A DNA stretch of 64,000 bases, from NCBI RefSeq assembly GCF_007671675.1, contig NZ_VCGW01000005.1, positions 1 to 64,000 on the forward strand, read 5' to 3'. The translations under genes and the position numbers were made by a program. This DNA is from Marinobacter maritimus. GTDB lineage: Bacteria > Pseudomonadota > Gammaproteobacteria > Pseudomonadales > Oleiphilaceae. Every line of letters starts with the position of its first letter. Within the stretch, counting starts at the first letter, position 1. A model generated the notes under the pieces. It worked only from the letters and a program-made list of their open reading frames with translations, was not told where the DNA came from and ran no database searches. Positions 19,796 to 30,202 of the stretch are shown here, piece after piece.

Positions 19796-19827
19796 ACCCC
19801 ACACTTTTTCTGACAGGAGAACCGATT

Positions 19828-21978
19828 ATGAGTGCTATCCGTTACGAACTGGGTTCAGATCAGATTCTGACCCTTACCATTGATATGCCGGGCCAGTCCG
19901 CAAACACGATGAACATGGCGTTCCGTGAAGCCCTCGACGAGACCGTCACCAAGGCGCAAGGCGATCTGGAAAACATTCGCGGCATTATCGTTACTTCTGC
20001 AAAAAAGACCTTTTTTGCCGGTGGCGACTTGAATGAGATCCACAAAGTCACCCGCAATGACGCGCAGCTCTTCGAAGACATGGTCAACGGCATGAAGGCC
20101 CAGATGCGGGCACTGGAAACCTGCGGTAAGCCGGTGGTCGCTGCAATCAACGGGAGTGCGCTGGGGGGCGGGCTTGAAATCGCTCTGGCTTGCCACCACC
20201 GCATCGTGCTGAACGACAACAACATCCAACTGGGGCTTCCGGAAGTAACGCTCGGCCTGCTCCCTGGCGGCGGTGGTACCCAGCGCCTACCCAGAATGAT
20301 TGGCCTGGAAGCGGCGTTCCCGCTTCTGATGGAAGGCAAAAAACTTCGCCCTTCCGCCGCTCAGAAAGCCGGCATTATCGACGAGTTGGCAGACTCCCCG
20401 GAAGACATGCTGGCCAAGGCCCGAGCCTTTATCGATGCCAACCCCAAATGCCAACAGCCCTGGGACAAAAAAGGCTTCAAGCTCCCAGGTGGCGCACCTC
20501 ACCATCCTGCAATGGCACAAAAGCTGGCCATTGCGCCTGCGATGCTGAAGCAAAAGACCAAAGGTTGTTACCCGGCACCGGAGCGCATCATGGCTGCGGC
20601 TGTTGAAGGTGCCCAAGTAGACTTTGATAACGGCAGCTTGATCGAAACCCGTTATTTTGCCGAGCTGGTTATTGGCCAGGTCGCCAAGAACATGACGGGC
20701 ACCTTCTGGTTCCAGCTGAATGACATCAATGCAGGCGGAAGCCGCCCCGAAGGCGTAAAGAAAGAAGCCTTTAAAAAAGTTGGTGTGCTGGGCGCAGGAA
20801 TGATGGGAGCAGGCATCGCCTACTCCACCGCCAGCCGTGGAGTAGAGGTCGTACTTAAAGACGTTTCTCAGGAAAACGCCGAAAAGGGCAAAAGCTACTC
20901 TGAAAACCTGCTCGCGAAAAAAGTCAGCCGCGGCCGCATGACCGAAGAGAAGAAAGCGGAAGTTCTGGGTCGCATCACGGCCACTGACTCTGCCGCCGAT
21001 CTGGAAGGTTGCGATCTGGTGATCGAAGCAGTGTTTGAGGACAGCGGGCTAAAAGCCAAGGTTACAGCTGAGTCCGAGCCGAAGCTGGTTAACAATGGTA
21101 TTTTTGCCTCCAACACCTCGACCATACCGATTACCCAGCTGGCCGAAGCTTCCGCCAAGCCGGAAAACTTCATCGGGCTGCATTTTTTCTCACCCGTCGA
21201 CAAAATGATGCTCGTAGAAATCATCGTGGGCGAGAAAACTTCAGACGAGACTCTGGCAAGGGCTTTCGATTACGTTCAGCAAATTGGCAAGATTCCCGTG
21301 GTTGTGAACGATAGCCGTGGCTTCTTCACCTCGCGGGTTTTCGGCACCTTTGTTAACGAAGGGATCAGTATGCTCAGTGAGGGTATTCATCCCTCCAGCA
21401 TCGAGAACGCCGGATTATTGGCGGGCATGCCCGTAGGCCCTTTGAGCATCTCCGATGAAGTCAGCATGACTCTGATGCAGCACATCCGCACCCAGAGTAG
21501 AAAGGATATGGAAGCAGCTGGTGGGACGTGGAAGCCCCATCCGGCAGAAGCGGTCATCGATCAGATGGTTAACGACCATGGTCGCAAAGGCAAGGCTGCC
21601 GGCGCCGGTTTCTATGAATACCCTGCCAAAGGCAAGAAGTACCTGTGGCCGGAACTTGAAACCCTCTATGTGGATAATGAAAAAGCCCGGAAAGTGAAGC
21701 TGCAGGATCTGAAAGACCGGATTCTGTTCATTCAGGCCATTGAAACCGTTCGCTGCCTGGAAGAAGGCGTACTCCGTACCGTAGAAGATGCCAACATTGG
21801 AAGCATCTTCGGAATCGGGTACGCGCCCTGGACCGGTGGCGCTATACAGTTTATCAACCAGTACGGCGTGATGGCCTTTACAGAGCGGGCCCGAGAGCTG
21901 ACGGCAGCCTATGGCGAGCGTTTTGCGCCACCGGCATTGCTGCTTGAGCATGCAGAACAGGACAAACCCTTCATCTGA
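19828..21978 (+). CDS. Bifunctional enoyl-CoA hydratase / 3-hydroxyacyl-CoA dehydrogenase (FadB/FadJ family)
   Basis: This 716-residue alpha subunit of the fatty-acid oxidation complex is close in length to FadJ. The N-terminal crotonase domain has the oxyanion-type FFAGGDL and the catalytic glutamate segments [16 protein letters not shown] and [20 protein letters not shown]. The dehydrogenase domain begins with the NAD motif [13 protein letters not shown] (about 315-327) and has [15 protein letters not shown]. It forms an operon with the thiolase. Its dehydrogenase acts on (S)-3-hydroxyacyl-CoAs, the stereochemistry expected of the hcm product. CAGGAG precedes the ATG. FadB and FadJ cannot be separated by eye. 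Confidence 0.93.
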   Translation: MSAIRYELGSDQILTLTIDMPGQSANTMNMAFREALDETVTKAQGDLENIRGIIVTSAKKTFFAGGDLNEIHKVTRNDAQLFEDMVNGMKAQMRALETCGKPVVAAINGSALGGGLEIALACHHRIVLNDNNIQLGLPEVTLGLLPGGGGTQRLPRMIGLEAAFPLLMEGKKLRPSAAQKAGIIDELADSPEDMLAKARAFIDANPKCQQPWDKKGFKLPGGAPHHPAMAQKLAIAPAMLKQKTKGCYPAPERIMAAAVEGAQVDFDNGSLIETRYFAELVIGQVAKNMTGTFWFQLNDINAGGSRPEGVKKEAFKKVGVLGAGMMGAGIAYSTASRGVEVVLKDVSQENAEKGKSYSENLLAKKVSRGRMTEEKKAEVLGRITATDSAADLEGCDLVIEAVFEDSGLKAKVTAESEPKLVNNGIFASNTSTIPITQLAEASAKPENFIGLHFFSPVDKMMLVEIIVGEKTSDETLARAFDYVQQIGKIPVVVNDSRGFFTSRVFGTFVNEGISMLSEGIHPSSIENAGLLAGMPVGPLSISDEVSMTLMQHIRTQSRKDMEAAGGTWKPHPAEAVIDQMVNDHGRKGKAAGAGFYEYPAKGKKYLWPELETLYVDNEKARKVKLQDLKDRILFIQAIETVRCLEEGVLRTVEDANIGSIFGIGYAPWTGGAIQFINQYGVMAFTERARELTAAYGERFAPPALLLEHAEQDKPFI

Positions 21979-21990
21979 ATTGACTGAAAG

Positions 21991-22011
21991 GCGGAGGGCT
22001 AGCCCCTCCGC
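21991..22011 (+). terminator. G+C-rich hairpin after the beta-oxidation operon
   Basis: GCGGAGGG (21991-21998) pairs with CCCTCCGC (22004-22011) around a five-base loop, 12 bases after the stop codon of the 19828 gene. No T-tract follows, so efficient intrinsic termination is uncertain, but the position fits a transcript end. Confidence 0.4.
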
Positions 22012-22222
22012 TGCACTGTCGGCACACGCAATTAACCTTCAACTGACTGACACATAACACATTTTTAGTGAAATCGTGACGTGTCATGGACATATTGTCA
22101 CGAACCGATACGCCATGCCTATAGCAACGGGTGTAGCCCTTGCCTACAATAAATCTATCAGCCCACGGGTAAACCGGTTCCAGATCCGTCTGGCAGGCCC
22201 CAGTATCGTCAGGTATGTCTAT

Positions 22223-24394
22223 ATGACCATCGCGGAAAAAACATCTGTCCGTCGCGCGCCGCTAAAAGCCGGCAGGATAGGTGTGTGCAAAGCGCTCACC
22301 GTTGCCCTGCTGCTTTCAGCACCTTTCGGCGTTCAGGCGAAAGCAACCGAAACAGAAACGTACAATCCGGTTGCTCCAACCATTGACCAGGCACGTGCCA
22401 ACATACTCATTGCCAGACAGCTGCAGTTCACCCATTTCCGCGACCTGGGTATCAGCGACAAGCTCTCCGGCGATGTATTTGATGCATACCTGAATTATCT
22501 GGATGGCCAGCGAGTTTACCTGACTGGCAGCGACATCCAGGCACTCGACCGAGTCCGAAGCCGGCTGGGATCTGCCCTTAAAACTGGCCAACTGCAGCCT
22601 GGATTCGATATCTACAACCTGGTTCAGCAACGTGTTATCGAGCGGCTTCAGTTTGCGCTTGAGACCCTCGACGCCGGCATTGAAAATCTCGATTTCAACA
22701 CCAATGAAAGCATTCTTCTTGATCGCTCCGAAGCACAATGGGAGCCAGACCAAAAAGCACTTGATGAGCTGTGGGTAAAACGCATCAAAAATGCAGTGCT
22801 TGCGCAACGGCTTAACGGCACAGACGACGAAGCCATCACCGACAGTCTGAAGCGCCGTTATGAAGGCCAGCTGAAGCGCGCCTACCAAGCTCGCAGCGAA
22901 GATGCTTTTCAGGCCTACATGAATGCCTTTACCGGCATGTGGGATCCACATACCTCCTACTTTTCGCCTCGCACCTCTGAAAACTTCAACATCAATATGA
23001 GCCTTTCACTGGAAGGCATAGGTGCGGTTCTGCAGGCGGATAACGAGTACACCAAAGTCGTCCGACTGGTTCCGGGCGGCCCAGCGTCCAAGCAGGGGCA
23101 GCTGCAGCCTGCCGACAGAATTGTATCGGTTGCACAGGAAGACGAAAAACCCGTCAATGTGATCGGCTGGCGCCTTGATGAGGTGGTCGACCTTATTCGC
23201 GGCCCACGTAACTCCGTAGTTACCCTGGAAGTGGTTCCGGCCAGTTCAACCGATGAAACCCTGACCAAAACCATTGCCATCAGCCGCGATGAAGTCAAAC
23301 TGGAAGAGCAAAGCGCCAGCAAAGACACCATTGAGCTTGAGCGTAATGGCAAGGAATACACGGTTGGTGTGATTACCATTCCCACGTTTTACGCCGATTT
23401 CCGCGCCATGCAGGCTGGAGACCCCAACTACAAAAGCACGACCCGCGACGTTCGGAAACTCATAGCGGAGCTGCAGGAGAACGGCGTAGACGGGCTGGTG
23501 ATGGATTTGCGCAATAATGGCGGCGGTGCGCTGCACGAAGCCAACGACCTGGTTGGTCTGTTTATCGATACCGGCCCCACCGTGCAAATTCGGAATTCCA
23601 GCAACGAAGTTCAGGTTCTTAATGACGACGATGCATCAGTTGCCTACGACGGGCCTTTGGTTGTGCTTACCAACCGCATGAGCGCCTCGGCATCAGAAAT
23701 TTTTGCGGGTGCAATTCAGGATTACGGCCGCGGCCTGGTGGTTGGCTCGCAAACGTTTGGCAAAGGCACCGTGCAGGCCGTTCGCCCGCTCAACCATGGC
23801 CAGCTCAAGATTACCCAGTCGAAGTTTTACCGTGTCTCCGGGGGGTCAACGCAGCACAAAGGCGTGATCCCGGATATCGAGATCCCTTCGCGTATCGACA
23901 AAACCCGCATTGGTGAAGATGCGCTCGATCACGCCCTGCCCTGGGACCAGATCGACGCCGTTCCCCATGCCCGGTATTTTGATTTCAGCGGCATCATCGA
24001 TGAGCTCCGTAAGCGTCATGAGAACCGCTTTGCCAAGAGTCCCGAGTTCAGCCTTCTTCAGCAGGAGATCAATTTCCTGCATGAGCAACGTCAACGAGAT
24101 AGTGTGAGCCTCAATCTGGGCGAGCGTACTACCCAGCAGGAGCAGATCCAGCGCACCCGACTGACTATTGCCAACGCACGCCGCGAACTGCGCGACGAAG
24201 AGCCTTTTGCATCTCTGGAGGAGCTTGAGGATTGGCAGGACCTGCAAGCTGCAGATCTGGACTCTACCGATGAAGAGCTTGATTTCGTGATTCGTGAAGG
24301 TGGCCACATCATGGCGGATATGCTGGAACTGGATAAGCGAATGGCCTCTATTCTCACTCCACAACAGTTTGCTGCTCAGGCTGAAGCACGGTAA
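22223..24394 (+). CDS. prc: Tail-specific protease Prc (C-terminal processing peptidase)
   Basis: Prc is a periplasmic S41 serine protease that degrades proteins with exposed hydrophobic C-termini. The protein of about 723 residues has a signal peptide (VCKALTVALLLSAPFGVQA) and the N-terminal Prc domain. A PDZ domain follows (GIGAVLQADNEYTKVVRLVPGGPA...GQLQPADRIVSV). The S41 core has MDLRNNGGGALHEA and the catalytic Ser in NRMSASASEIFAGAIQDYGR, with Lys in SQTFGKGTVQ. The frame is open from 22076, but the ATG at 22223 puts the signal peptide in the proper place. The last base of its stop is the first base of the next ATG. Confidence 0.92.
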   Translation: MTIAEKTSVRRAPLKAGRIGVCKALTVALLLSAPFGVQAKATETETYNPVAPTIDQARANILIARQLQFTHFRDLGISDKLSGDVFDAYLNYLDGQRVYLTGSDIQALDRVRSRLGSALKTGQLQPGFDIYNLVQQRVIERLQFALETLDAGIENLDFNTNESILLDRSEAQWEPDQKALDELWVKRIKNAVLAQRLNGTDDEAITDSLKRRYEGQLKRAYQARSEDAFQAYMNAFTGMWDPHTSYFSPRTSENFNINMSLSLEGIGAVLQADNEYTKVVRLVPGGPASKQGQLQPADRIVSVAQEDEKPVNVIGWRLDEVVDLIRGPRNSVVTLEVVPASSTDETLTKTIAISRDEVKLEEQSASKDTIELERNGKEYTVGVITIPTFYADFRAMQAGDPNYKSTTRDVRKLIAELQENGVDGLVMDLRNNGGGALHEANDLVGLFIDTGPTVQIRNSSNEVQVLNDDDASVAYDGPLVVLTNRMSASASEIFAGAIQDYGRGLVVGSQTFGKGTVQAVRPLNHGQLKITQSKFYRVSGGSTQHKGVIPDIEIPSRIDKTRIGEDALDHALPWDQIDAVPHARYFDFSGIIDELRKRHENRFAKSPEFSLLQQEINFLHEQRQRDSVSLNLGERTTQQEQIQRTRLTIANARRELRDEEPFASLEELEDWQDLQAADLDSTDEELDFVIREGGHIMADMLELDKRMASILTPQQFAAQAEAR

Positions 24395-25182
24395 TGAGTG
24401 ACGGAACCGGCAAACAGGCTAACAGGGACCAGGAAAGCCAGAACAAGGCACGCGCTCTGCAGGACATGCTGTTGGATGCACTCCATGCCATGCGTTCGCT
24501 GGAACAAGTTGATGATCTGCGCAAGCCGGCAGCAACGGAAAAAGCATCAGAAGGCATCATTGATCGCTTGGCCAGCTTGACCGGCTCTGCATTTCGCTTG
24601 GGCGCGCGCGCGACCGACACATCCCTGCGGGTTGGCCGTGCGCTCATCAATTCTCAAGATCAGCTCCGAACCATGTTGGCCGCGGGCCAATCCCTGAAAG
24701 ACATACGGGAGGTGGCCGGACTGACCTTATCGGAGATGAGCGAAGCTCTTGATCTCCGTGACAAATCCGTTCTTGAAGCCATTGAGAACGGAACGGCTAC
24801 GCTTTCCTTTGAGCTGATTCTCCGCCTCGCGGCATTGATTGCCAGGAACGATCCCATTCCTTTTATCATGCGCACCACCCGGAATTACAATCCCGAGGTC
24901 TGGCAGATCCTGAACGACTGGGGCATTGGCAGAGTGCCTCTGCAATTCGAGCGCGAGCGGGAATTTATCAATATTTTCCGCAGGCATGACTCCGCACGCA
25001 CTCTTTCAGACGAAGGTTTCCACAAAGTGCTGGAATTCACCCGGCAGAGTTTTGAAATGTCTCTGCATTTTGCGGAAGATCAGGAGAAGCAGGTTGCGGA
25101 GCTCCGCGCCAGCTTTGAGAACCCGGAGAACAAGCCGTCTGACGAAAAAACTCCCACCGGGAAGAAGTCTTCATCCGAATAA
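24394..25182 (+). CDS. XRE-type helix-turn-helix protein
   Basis: This 262-residue cytosolic protein has a helix-turn-helix in the middle (about 95-150: [50 protein letters not shown]). The flanks are charged helical regions and the C-terminal tail is K/E-rich. The start overlaps the prc stop by one base (TAATG), so the two are translationally coupled. Whether it controls prc or an envelope response is unknown. The end overlaps mtnA on the other strand by 12 bases. Confidence 0.7.
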   Translation: MSDGTGKQANRDQESQNKARALQDMLLDALHAMRSLEQVDDLRKPAATEKASEGIIDRLASLTGSAFRLGARATDTSLRVGRALINSQDQLRTMLAAGQSLKDIREVAGLTLSEMSEALDLRDKSVLEAIENGTATLSFELILRLAALIARNDPIPFIMRTTRNYNPEVWQILNDWGIGRVPLQFEREREFINIFRRHDSARTLSDEGFHKVLEFTRQSFEMSLHFAEDQEKQVAELRASFENPENKPSDEKTPTGKKSSSE

Positions 25183-26268
25183 GTCCCTCATCCCGTTGAT
25201 ACCTGGATTCCGTACGGCCCCCTTCTCTGTGATGATGACGTCAATCAGATTTGCAGGCGTTACATCAAACACCGGATTGAACACTTGCACACCTGCTGGA
25301 GCCAGGGGGATACCGCGTATTTCCCTGATTTCGCGGCCATCACGCTGCTCAATGGGAATGTCTGAACCAGACGCCAATGCCATGTCCACTGTGCTGGAGG
25401 GCGCGACGACCATAAATCCGACCTTATGAAACCGGGCCAGCACCGCCAGGCTGTATGTGCCAATCTTGTTAGCCACATCGCCGTTCGCGGTGATCCGGTC
25501 AGCGCCTACAATAATCCATCGGACCTCGCCCGCAGCCAGAATGGCCGCCGCTGCGCCATCGGCATTTAAAGTTACCGGAATACCATCCCGCATCAGTTCC
25601 CAGGCCGTAAGGCGGCTACCCTGAAGCCAGGGCCGGGTCTCGTCTGCAAAGACCCGCTCGAGCAGCTTTTTTTCATGGAGCCGGCGAATAACACCCAACG
25701 CGGTACCATAGCCACCCGTTGCAAGCGCACCTGTGTTGCAGTGGGTAAGAACCGAAATGGGATCGGGGGTGCCGGCGCCCGCAGAAAGCCCCATTGCTTC
25801 GAGGGCGTGATCTGCCATCGCCAGGTTTGCAGCAAGGTCTTCCTCATGAATCGCAACGGCTTCATCGGCCAGCCGCTTCTGCGCTTGGCTGAGAGAGTTG
25901 CAGCCGTCAAACACCCGCTCCATTCTCTGCAAGGCCCAGAACAGATTCACAGCCGTTGGCCGGGATGCGGACAGGTCACGTATAGCCAGTTTGATTTCAG
26001 CTTGCCAGTCTTCGCGTTCAGCGCGTCGCGCAGCCAGTGCCACACCGTAGGCTGCGCTGATGCCGATAGCTGGCGCACCGCGCACCACCATATCCTGGAT
26101 GCTTTGCGCAACGCCGGAAGCACTTTCCAGGGTTATCCAGTGTTCCTCAGCCGGCAAAAGGCGCTGGTCCAGTAATTCCAGGCTACTGCCGTGCCACCTC
26201 AGCGCGACCGTGCCTGTGGCGCTGGAAGAAGGGGCGCGTAAGGGAGTAGATTCCCTGGATTTATTCAT
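25171..26268 (-). CDS. mtnA: S-methyl-5-thioribose-1-phosphate isomerase MtnA
   Basis: MtnA isomerises methylthioribose-1-phosphate to methylthioribulose-1-phosphate in methionine salvage. The 365-residue protein has the typical [21 protein letters not shown] block. The catalytic Cys is in [22 protein letters not shown] and the catalytic Asp in [24 protein letters not shown] precedes the ATG. It is divergent from the methylthioadenosine deaminase gene, the same pairing as in Pseudomonas. The other salvage genes are not in the window. Confidence 0.93.
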   Translation of the reverse strand: MNKSRESTPLRAPSSSATGTVALRWHGSSLELLDQRLLPAEEHWITLESASGVAQSIQDMVVRGAPAIGISAAYGVALAARRAEREDWQAEIKLAIRDLSASRPTAVNLFWALQRMERVFDGCNSLSQAQKRLADEAVAIHEEDLAANLAMADHALEAMGLSAGAGTPDPISVLTHCNTGALATGGYGTALGVIRRLHEKKLLERVFADETRPWLQGSRLTAWELMRDGIPVTLNADGAAAAILAAGEVRWIIVGADRITANGDVANKIGTYSLAVLARFHKVGFMVVAPSSTVDMALASGSDIPIEQRDGREIREIRGIPLAPAGVQVFNPVFDVTPANLIDVIITEKGAVRNPGINGMRDLFG

Positions 26269-26291
26269 TGTCTGGCTCCGGTTTCATAACG

Positions 26292-26320
26292 CTGAAAACG
26301 GCCAGTATAACGGTTATACT
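26292..26320 (+). promoter_or_regulatory. Putative mtaD promoter within an AGTATAAC-G-GTTATACT palindrome
   Basis: CTGAAA (26292-26297), a 17-base spacer and TATACT (26315-26320) make a plausible sigma70 promoter for the gene at 26405. The -10 lies in a perfect 8-bp-arm palindrome (26304-26311 and 26313-26320), so an identical TATACT also faces the divergent mtnA gene. The minus-strand -35 is weak. Confidence 0.45.
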
Positions 26321-26404
26321 TCCGGGCTACATTTCATTATCCGGCACGCTTGTGCACATTTTGTGCTCAATCGGGTTCGTCGCCGGCACGTCAAGGCAGG
26401 GTTA

Positions 26405-27745
26405 ATGACGGCAGACACCATCACCGCAGCCGATATTCGAATCAATGCCCGTTGGCTGATTCCGATCGAACCGCACGGCGTCGTGCTTGAGCATCAGGCC
26501 GTAATCATTCAGGGCGCCAAAATTGCAGCGGTGTTACCCGCGACGCAGGCAGATCGTGAGTTTCGCACCCGGGAGACGATTAACCTGCCCCACCACGTGG
26601 TTATGCCCGGGCTGATCAACATGCACGGCCATGCGGGCATGTCATTGTTTCGCGGTATGGCAGATGACCTTCCGCTGATGACCTGGCTGAACGATCATAT
26701 CTGGCCCGCAGAAGGTCGTTTTGTCAGCGAACAGTTTATTGCAGACGGCACGCAGCTGGCGATGGCAGAGATGCTGAGAACCGGCACAACTACTTTCTCC
26801 GATATGTATTTTTTCCCGGAGATTGTAGCTCAGATGGCTCACGACACCGGCATGCGCGCGCAAGTGTGCTTTCCGTTGCTGGACTTTCCCACAGTTTGGG
26901 GCGCGGGACCCGATGAATACATCCGAAAAGGCGAAGCACTGATCAATAGCTGGAAGGATGACAGCTACATCATGCCGGCAATTGGCCCACATGCGCCCTA
27001 TACCGTATCTGACGGCCCCCTGACCGAAGCTGTCGCCCTCTCGGAAAGAACCGGCGCCCGTATCCAGATTCATCTGCATGAAACAGAATTTGAAGTGGCG
27101 GATGCTGTTGAAAAACAGGACAAGCGCCCTATCGAACGACTTGCGGGGCTCGGCGTTCTTGGCCCCCGAACACAATGTGTTCACATGACCCAGGTCAGCG
27201 ACTCGGACATCGCCTGGCTTGTAAATACAGGCGCGCACGTCATCCACTGCCCCGAATCCAACCTCAAGCTCGCCAGCGGCCTCTGCCCCGTCCATAGACT
27301 TATGGAAAGCGGCGTCAACCTGGCAATCGGAACAGACGGGGCCGCCAGCAACAATGATCTGGACCTGTTCGGCGAAACCCGAACCGCCGCAATGGTTGCA
27401 AAAGTAGTCGCCAACGATGCAGCCGTTCTTTCTGCGCATCAGGCTCTGCAGATGGCAACACTTAACGGTGCCAAAGCGCTGGGCCGCGAACACGAGCTGG
27501 GGTCATTGGTGGCGGGCAAGCTAGCTGACCTTATCGCTATCGATCTCAGCGATCCGTTTATTCAGCCGGTTTATGACCCCGCCTCTCATCTGGTTTACAG
27601 CAATCATGGCCGCGCAGTAACCCATAGCTGGATTAACGGCGTACCTCAGGTGCAGGATGGGAAATTAACGCGCATCGATGTTCCGGATCTTATGATTCGC
27701 GTTGAGGACTGGGCCGGAAAAATTCGCGAAAAACAGGCTGACTAA
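26405..27745 (+). CDS. mtaD: 5'-methylthioadenosine deaminase, amidohydrolase family
   Basis: This amidohydrolase of about 446 residues is of the TRZ/ATZ type. Metal ligands appear in [14 protein letters not shown] (HxH), the His of HLHETEFEV and the Asp of [18 protein letters not shown]. Members next to mtnA and ubiG in Pseudomonas act on methylthioadenosine, giving methylthioinosine. S-adenosylhomocysteine deaminase is the close alternative. The frame extends upstream through the promoter region to 26060, but the ATG at 26405 follows AGGCAGGGTTA and gives a normal N-terminus. Confidence 0.87.
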   Translation: MTADTITAADIRINARWLIPIEPHGVVLEHQAVIIQGAKIAAVLPATQADREFRTRETINLPHHVVMPGLINMHGHAGMSLFRGMADDLPLMTWLNDHIWPAEGRFVSEQFIADGTQLAMAEMLRTGTTTFSDMYFFPEIVAQMAHDTGMRAQVCFPLLDFPTVWGAGPDEYIRKGEALINSWKDDSYIMPAIGPHAPYTVSDGPLTEAVALSERTGARIQIHLHETEFEVADAVEKQDKRPIERLAGLGVLGPRTQCVHMTQVSDSDIAWLVNTGAHVIHCPESNLKLASGLCPVHRLMESGVNLAIGTDGAASNNDLDLFGETRTAAMVAKVVANDAAVLSAHQALQMATLNGAKALGREHELGSLVAGKLADLIAIDLSDPFIQPVYDPASHLVYSNHGRAVTHSWINGVPQVQDGKLTRIDVPDLMIRVEDWAGKIREKQAD

Positions 27746-27780
27746 CCGAATTCCGACAGATTGATCAGGCAGAAGGTAAC

Positions 27781-28497
27781 ATGACAAACCAGAACGTTGA
27801 CCGTAACGAAATCGCTAAATTTGAAGCCCTGGCCAGCCGCTGGTGGGACCCAACAAGCGAGTTCAAGCCACTGCATGATATCAACCCATTGCGGCTGAAC
27901 TATATTGACGAGCGCGTATCCCTGGCGGGCAAGCGAGTGGCAGACATTGGCTGCGGCGGTGGCTTGCTCTCCGAAGGCATGGCCCTGCGCGGTGCTCATG
28001 TTACCGGTATAGATATGGGTGAAGCGCCCCTGGCCGTTGCGCGGCTGCACGGCCTGGAAAGCGGAGTCAAAGTTGATTACCAGCAAATCACCGTTGAAGA
28101 GCTGGCGCGTAATCCCGAACATGCGGGCCAATACGATGCGGTTACCTGCCTGGAAATGCTCGAGCATGTGCCCGACCCGGCTTCGGTTATCAAAGCCTGC
28201 TCGGCCCTGCTCAAACCCGGCGGACACCTGTTTGTGTCTACCATCAACCGCAACCCCAAATCCTTCCTGTTTGCCATTGTTGGGGCCGAATACGTTCTGA
28301 ACATGCTGCCCAAAGGCACTCACGAATGGAAAAAATTCATCCGGCCATCAGAGATGTCCGATTACCTGCGCCACGCCGGGCTCGATGTGCGTGAACTGAC
28401 CGGAATGACATTTAACCCCATTACCCGCTCTTACAAGCTAGGGCGGGACGTGGATGTAAACTACCTGATGCACGCCAGGGATATCCGTGAAAACTGA
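27781..28497 (+). CDS. ubiG: Ubiquinone biosynthesis O-methyltransferase UbiG
   Basis: UbiG performs both O-methylations of ubiquinone synthesis using SAM. The 238-residue protein has the typical N-terminus [20 protein letters not shown] and the SAM motif [16 protein letters not shown]. Further on are [11 protein letters not shown] and the [14 protein letters not shown] segment. AGAAGG precedes the ATG. The gene lies 35 bases after mtaD and overlaps mupP by 11 bases, as in the Pseudomonas mtnA-mtaD-ubiG-mupP-yciK cluster. Confidence 0.95.
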   Translation: MTNQNVDRNEIAKFEALASRWWDPTSEFKPLHDINPLRLNYIDERVSLAGKRVADIGCGGGLLSEGMALRGAHVTGIDMGEAPLAVARLHGLESGVKVDYQQITVEELARNPEHAGQYDAVTCLEMLEHVPDPASVIKACSALLKPGGHLFVSTINRNPKSFLFAIVGAEYVLNMLPKGTHEWKKFIRPSEMSDYLRHAGLDVRELTGMTFNPITRSYKLGRDVDVNYLMHARDIREN

Positions 28498-29149
28498 ACA
28501 GCCCTCTACCGTTCTTTTTGACCTGGACGGCACACTGATCGACACAGCGCCAGATTTTATCCGCTGTCTCAACCAGTTGCGCCAGCAGCACGGGCTTCCG
28601 GCGCTTCCGGCCGAACACATTCGACGATCCGTATCCAACGGTGCCCGGGCCATGGTGAGAGTGGGCTTCGGGCTGGAACCTGAGCATCCTGACTACATTG
28701 CCAAACACACCGCTTTTCTCGATCTTTACGAGGCGGGTGTCGCCGTTGAAACCCGTCTTTTTGAGGGTATGGATGCTCTTCTGCAGTCCCTGGAACAAAG
28801 AGGAATCCCCTGGGGCATTGTGACCAACAAACCGGCACGCTTTGCCGCGCCACTGATTCAGGCGCTTGACCTTGCGGAGCGATGCGCCTCACTGGTCTGC
28901 CCGGACCACGTCGTCGATCGCAAACCTCATCCGGAAGCCCTGTTCCTTGCCTGCAAACAGATCGGTGTGGATCCTGCCCGCGCGATTTACGTGGGCGACC
29001 ACGCAAGGGACATAGAAGCCGGCCGCAATGCGCGCATGAAAACCATAGCCGTGCGTTATGGCTATATAGAAGAGCCGGAAACCGTTGACCTATGGCAAGC
29101 AGACATCATCGCGGATACCGTCAACGATCTCGCAAAGCTGTTACAATAG
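28487..29149 (+). CDS. mupP: N-acetylmuramic acid 6-phosphate phosphatase MupP (HAD family)
   Basis: This 220-residue HAD phosphatase has the nucleophile motif [10 protein letters not shown], motif [10 protein letters not shown], the motif III lysine in DRKPHPEAL and motif [14 protein letters not shown]. It looks like phosphoglycolate phosphatase by sequence, but the gene between ubiG and yciK in Pseudomonas is MupP, which dephosphorylates MurNAc-6-P in cell-wall recycling. Synteny decides the call. The start is a GTG inside ubiG. Confidence 0.8.
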   Translation: MKTEQPSTVLFDLDGTLIDTAPDFIRCLNQLRQQHGLPALPAEHIRRSVSNGARAMVRVGFGLEPEHPDYIAKHTAFLDLYEAGVAVETRLFEGMDALLQSLEQRGIPWGIVTNKPARFAAPLIQALDLAERCASLVCPDHVVDRKPHPEALFLACKQIGVDPARAIYVGDHARDIEAGRNARMKTIAVRYGYIEEPETVDLWQADIIADTVNDLAKLLQ

Positions 29150-29206
29150 CGTACTTCTGAAACAGACAAATTTTGACCAACGCTCAGGTTGATACGGAGA
29201 CAGGTT

Positions 29207-29956
29207 ATGCAAGATTACCAGGCGCCCGCTGATCTTCTGAAAGATCGCATCATACTGGTGACCGGTGCAGGCAGTGGAATCGGCCGGACAGCCGCAAAAA
29301 CCTATGCTGCCCACGGTGCCACTGTGATTCTTGTCGGAAGAACCGTGAGCAAGCTGGAGTCGGTTTACGACGAAATCGAAGCCGACGGGCACCCGAAACC
29401 GGCCATTGTGCCGATGAATTTTGAGGGCGCTGCCGTAAAAGACTACGAAGAATTGGCCATGACGCTGGAAGACAATTTCGGGAAACTCGATGGCCTGTTG
29501 CATAACGCCGGTATTCTCGGCGATCGCAGCCCGATAGAGATGTACGACCCGGAAACCTGGAACAAGGTCATGCACGTGAACGCGACAGCACCATTTTTAT
29601 TGAGCCGGGCAATGATTCCCTTGCTGCGCAAATCTGACGCCGCTTCCGTTATCTTCACGTCCTCCGGCGTTGGCCGAAAGGCGAAGGCTTACTGGGGCGC
29701 CTATGCGGTTTCCAAGTTTGCAGTTGAAGGCCTGAGCCAGCTCCTGGCTGATGAGCTTGACGACAAACACCACAACGTTCGGGTAAACAGCCTGAACCCC
29801 GGTGCTACCAGAACCAACATGCGAGCCCATGCCTACCCGGCAGAAAACCCGCAACAGAACCCGGCACCGGAAGAGCTGATGCCTGTCTACCTGTACCTTA
29901 TGGGCAGTGATAGCGCGAGCGTAAACGGCCAGCAAGTAGACGCTCAGCCAAAGTAA
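29207..29956 (+). CDS. yciK: YciK-family short-chain oxidoreductase
   Basis: This SDR of about 249 residues has the cofactor motif VTGAGSGIGRTAAK, NAG in LLHNAGILGD, a catalytic Ser in VIFTSSGVGR and YAVSK (Tyr/Lys). The substrate of YciK proteins is unknown. GGAGACAGGTT precedes the ATG at 29207, preferred over an in-frame codon at 29189. Its stop overlaps the following ATG by one base. Confidence 0.88.
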   Translation: MQDYQAPADLLKDRIILVTGAGSGIGRTAAKTYAAHGATVILVGRTVSKLESVYDEIEADGHPKPAIVPMNFEGAAVKDYEELAMTLEDNFGKLDGLLHNAGILGDRSPIEMYDPETWNKVMHVNATAPFLLSRAMIPLLRKSDAASVIFTSSGVGRKAKAYWGAYAVSKFAVEGLSQLLADELDDKHHNVRVNSLNPGATRTNMRAHAYPAENPQQNPAPEELMPVYLYLMGSDSASVNGQQVDAQPK

Positions 29957-30189
29957 TGGAACTGCTCTTTTATACGACCTCCCAATGCCATCTGTGTGAG
30001 CTGGCCGAAGCCTTGCTCGTGAGCACACCCATGCCCATTCCGATACCGGTGGACGTGGTAGATATTGCGCAGTCCGAAGAGTTGGTAGAGCGCTACGGTA
30101 CGCGAATCCCGGTGCTCCGGCGCAACGATACCGGGCATGAACTCGACTGGCCATTTACCCGGGAACAGTTACTCACGTTTCTGCAATGA
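29956..30189 (+). CDS. Glutaredoxin-like protein (DUF836)
   Basis: This 77-residue protein has a thioredoxin fold with a CxxC ([15 protein letters not shown], residues 8-22) and the cis-proline region [10 protein letters not shown]. It belongs to the short glutaredoxin-like DUF836 family, whose partner is unknown. The start overlaps the yciK stop (TAATG), so it is coupled to yciK. Confidence 0.85.
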   Translation: MELLFYTTSQCHLCELAEALLVSTPMPIPIPVDVVDIAQSEELVERYGTRIPVLRRNDTGHELDWPFTREQLLTFLQ

Positions 30190-30202
30190 GGAATTATCTG
30201 AC

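Noticed and set aside
18908..19804. Long minus-strand open frame (298 residues) opposite the thiolase gene
   Set aside because: It is an antisense shadow of a clearly conserved thiolase; its translation shows no family motif.
26642..27493. Minus-strand open frame of 283 residues within the MTA deaminase gene
   Set aside because: Cysteine/histidine-rich translation typical of an antisense shadow; the plus-strand gene has all metal ligands.
28487..29149. Call as phosphoglycolate phosphatase Gph
   Set aside because: HAD motifs fit both, but the ubiG-yciK setting is that of MupP.
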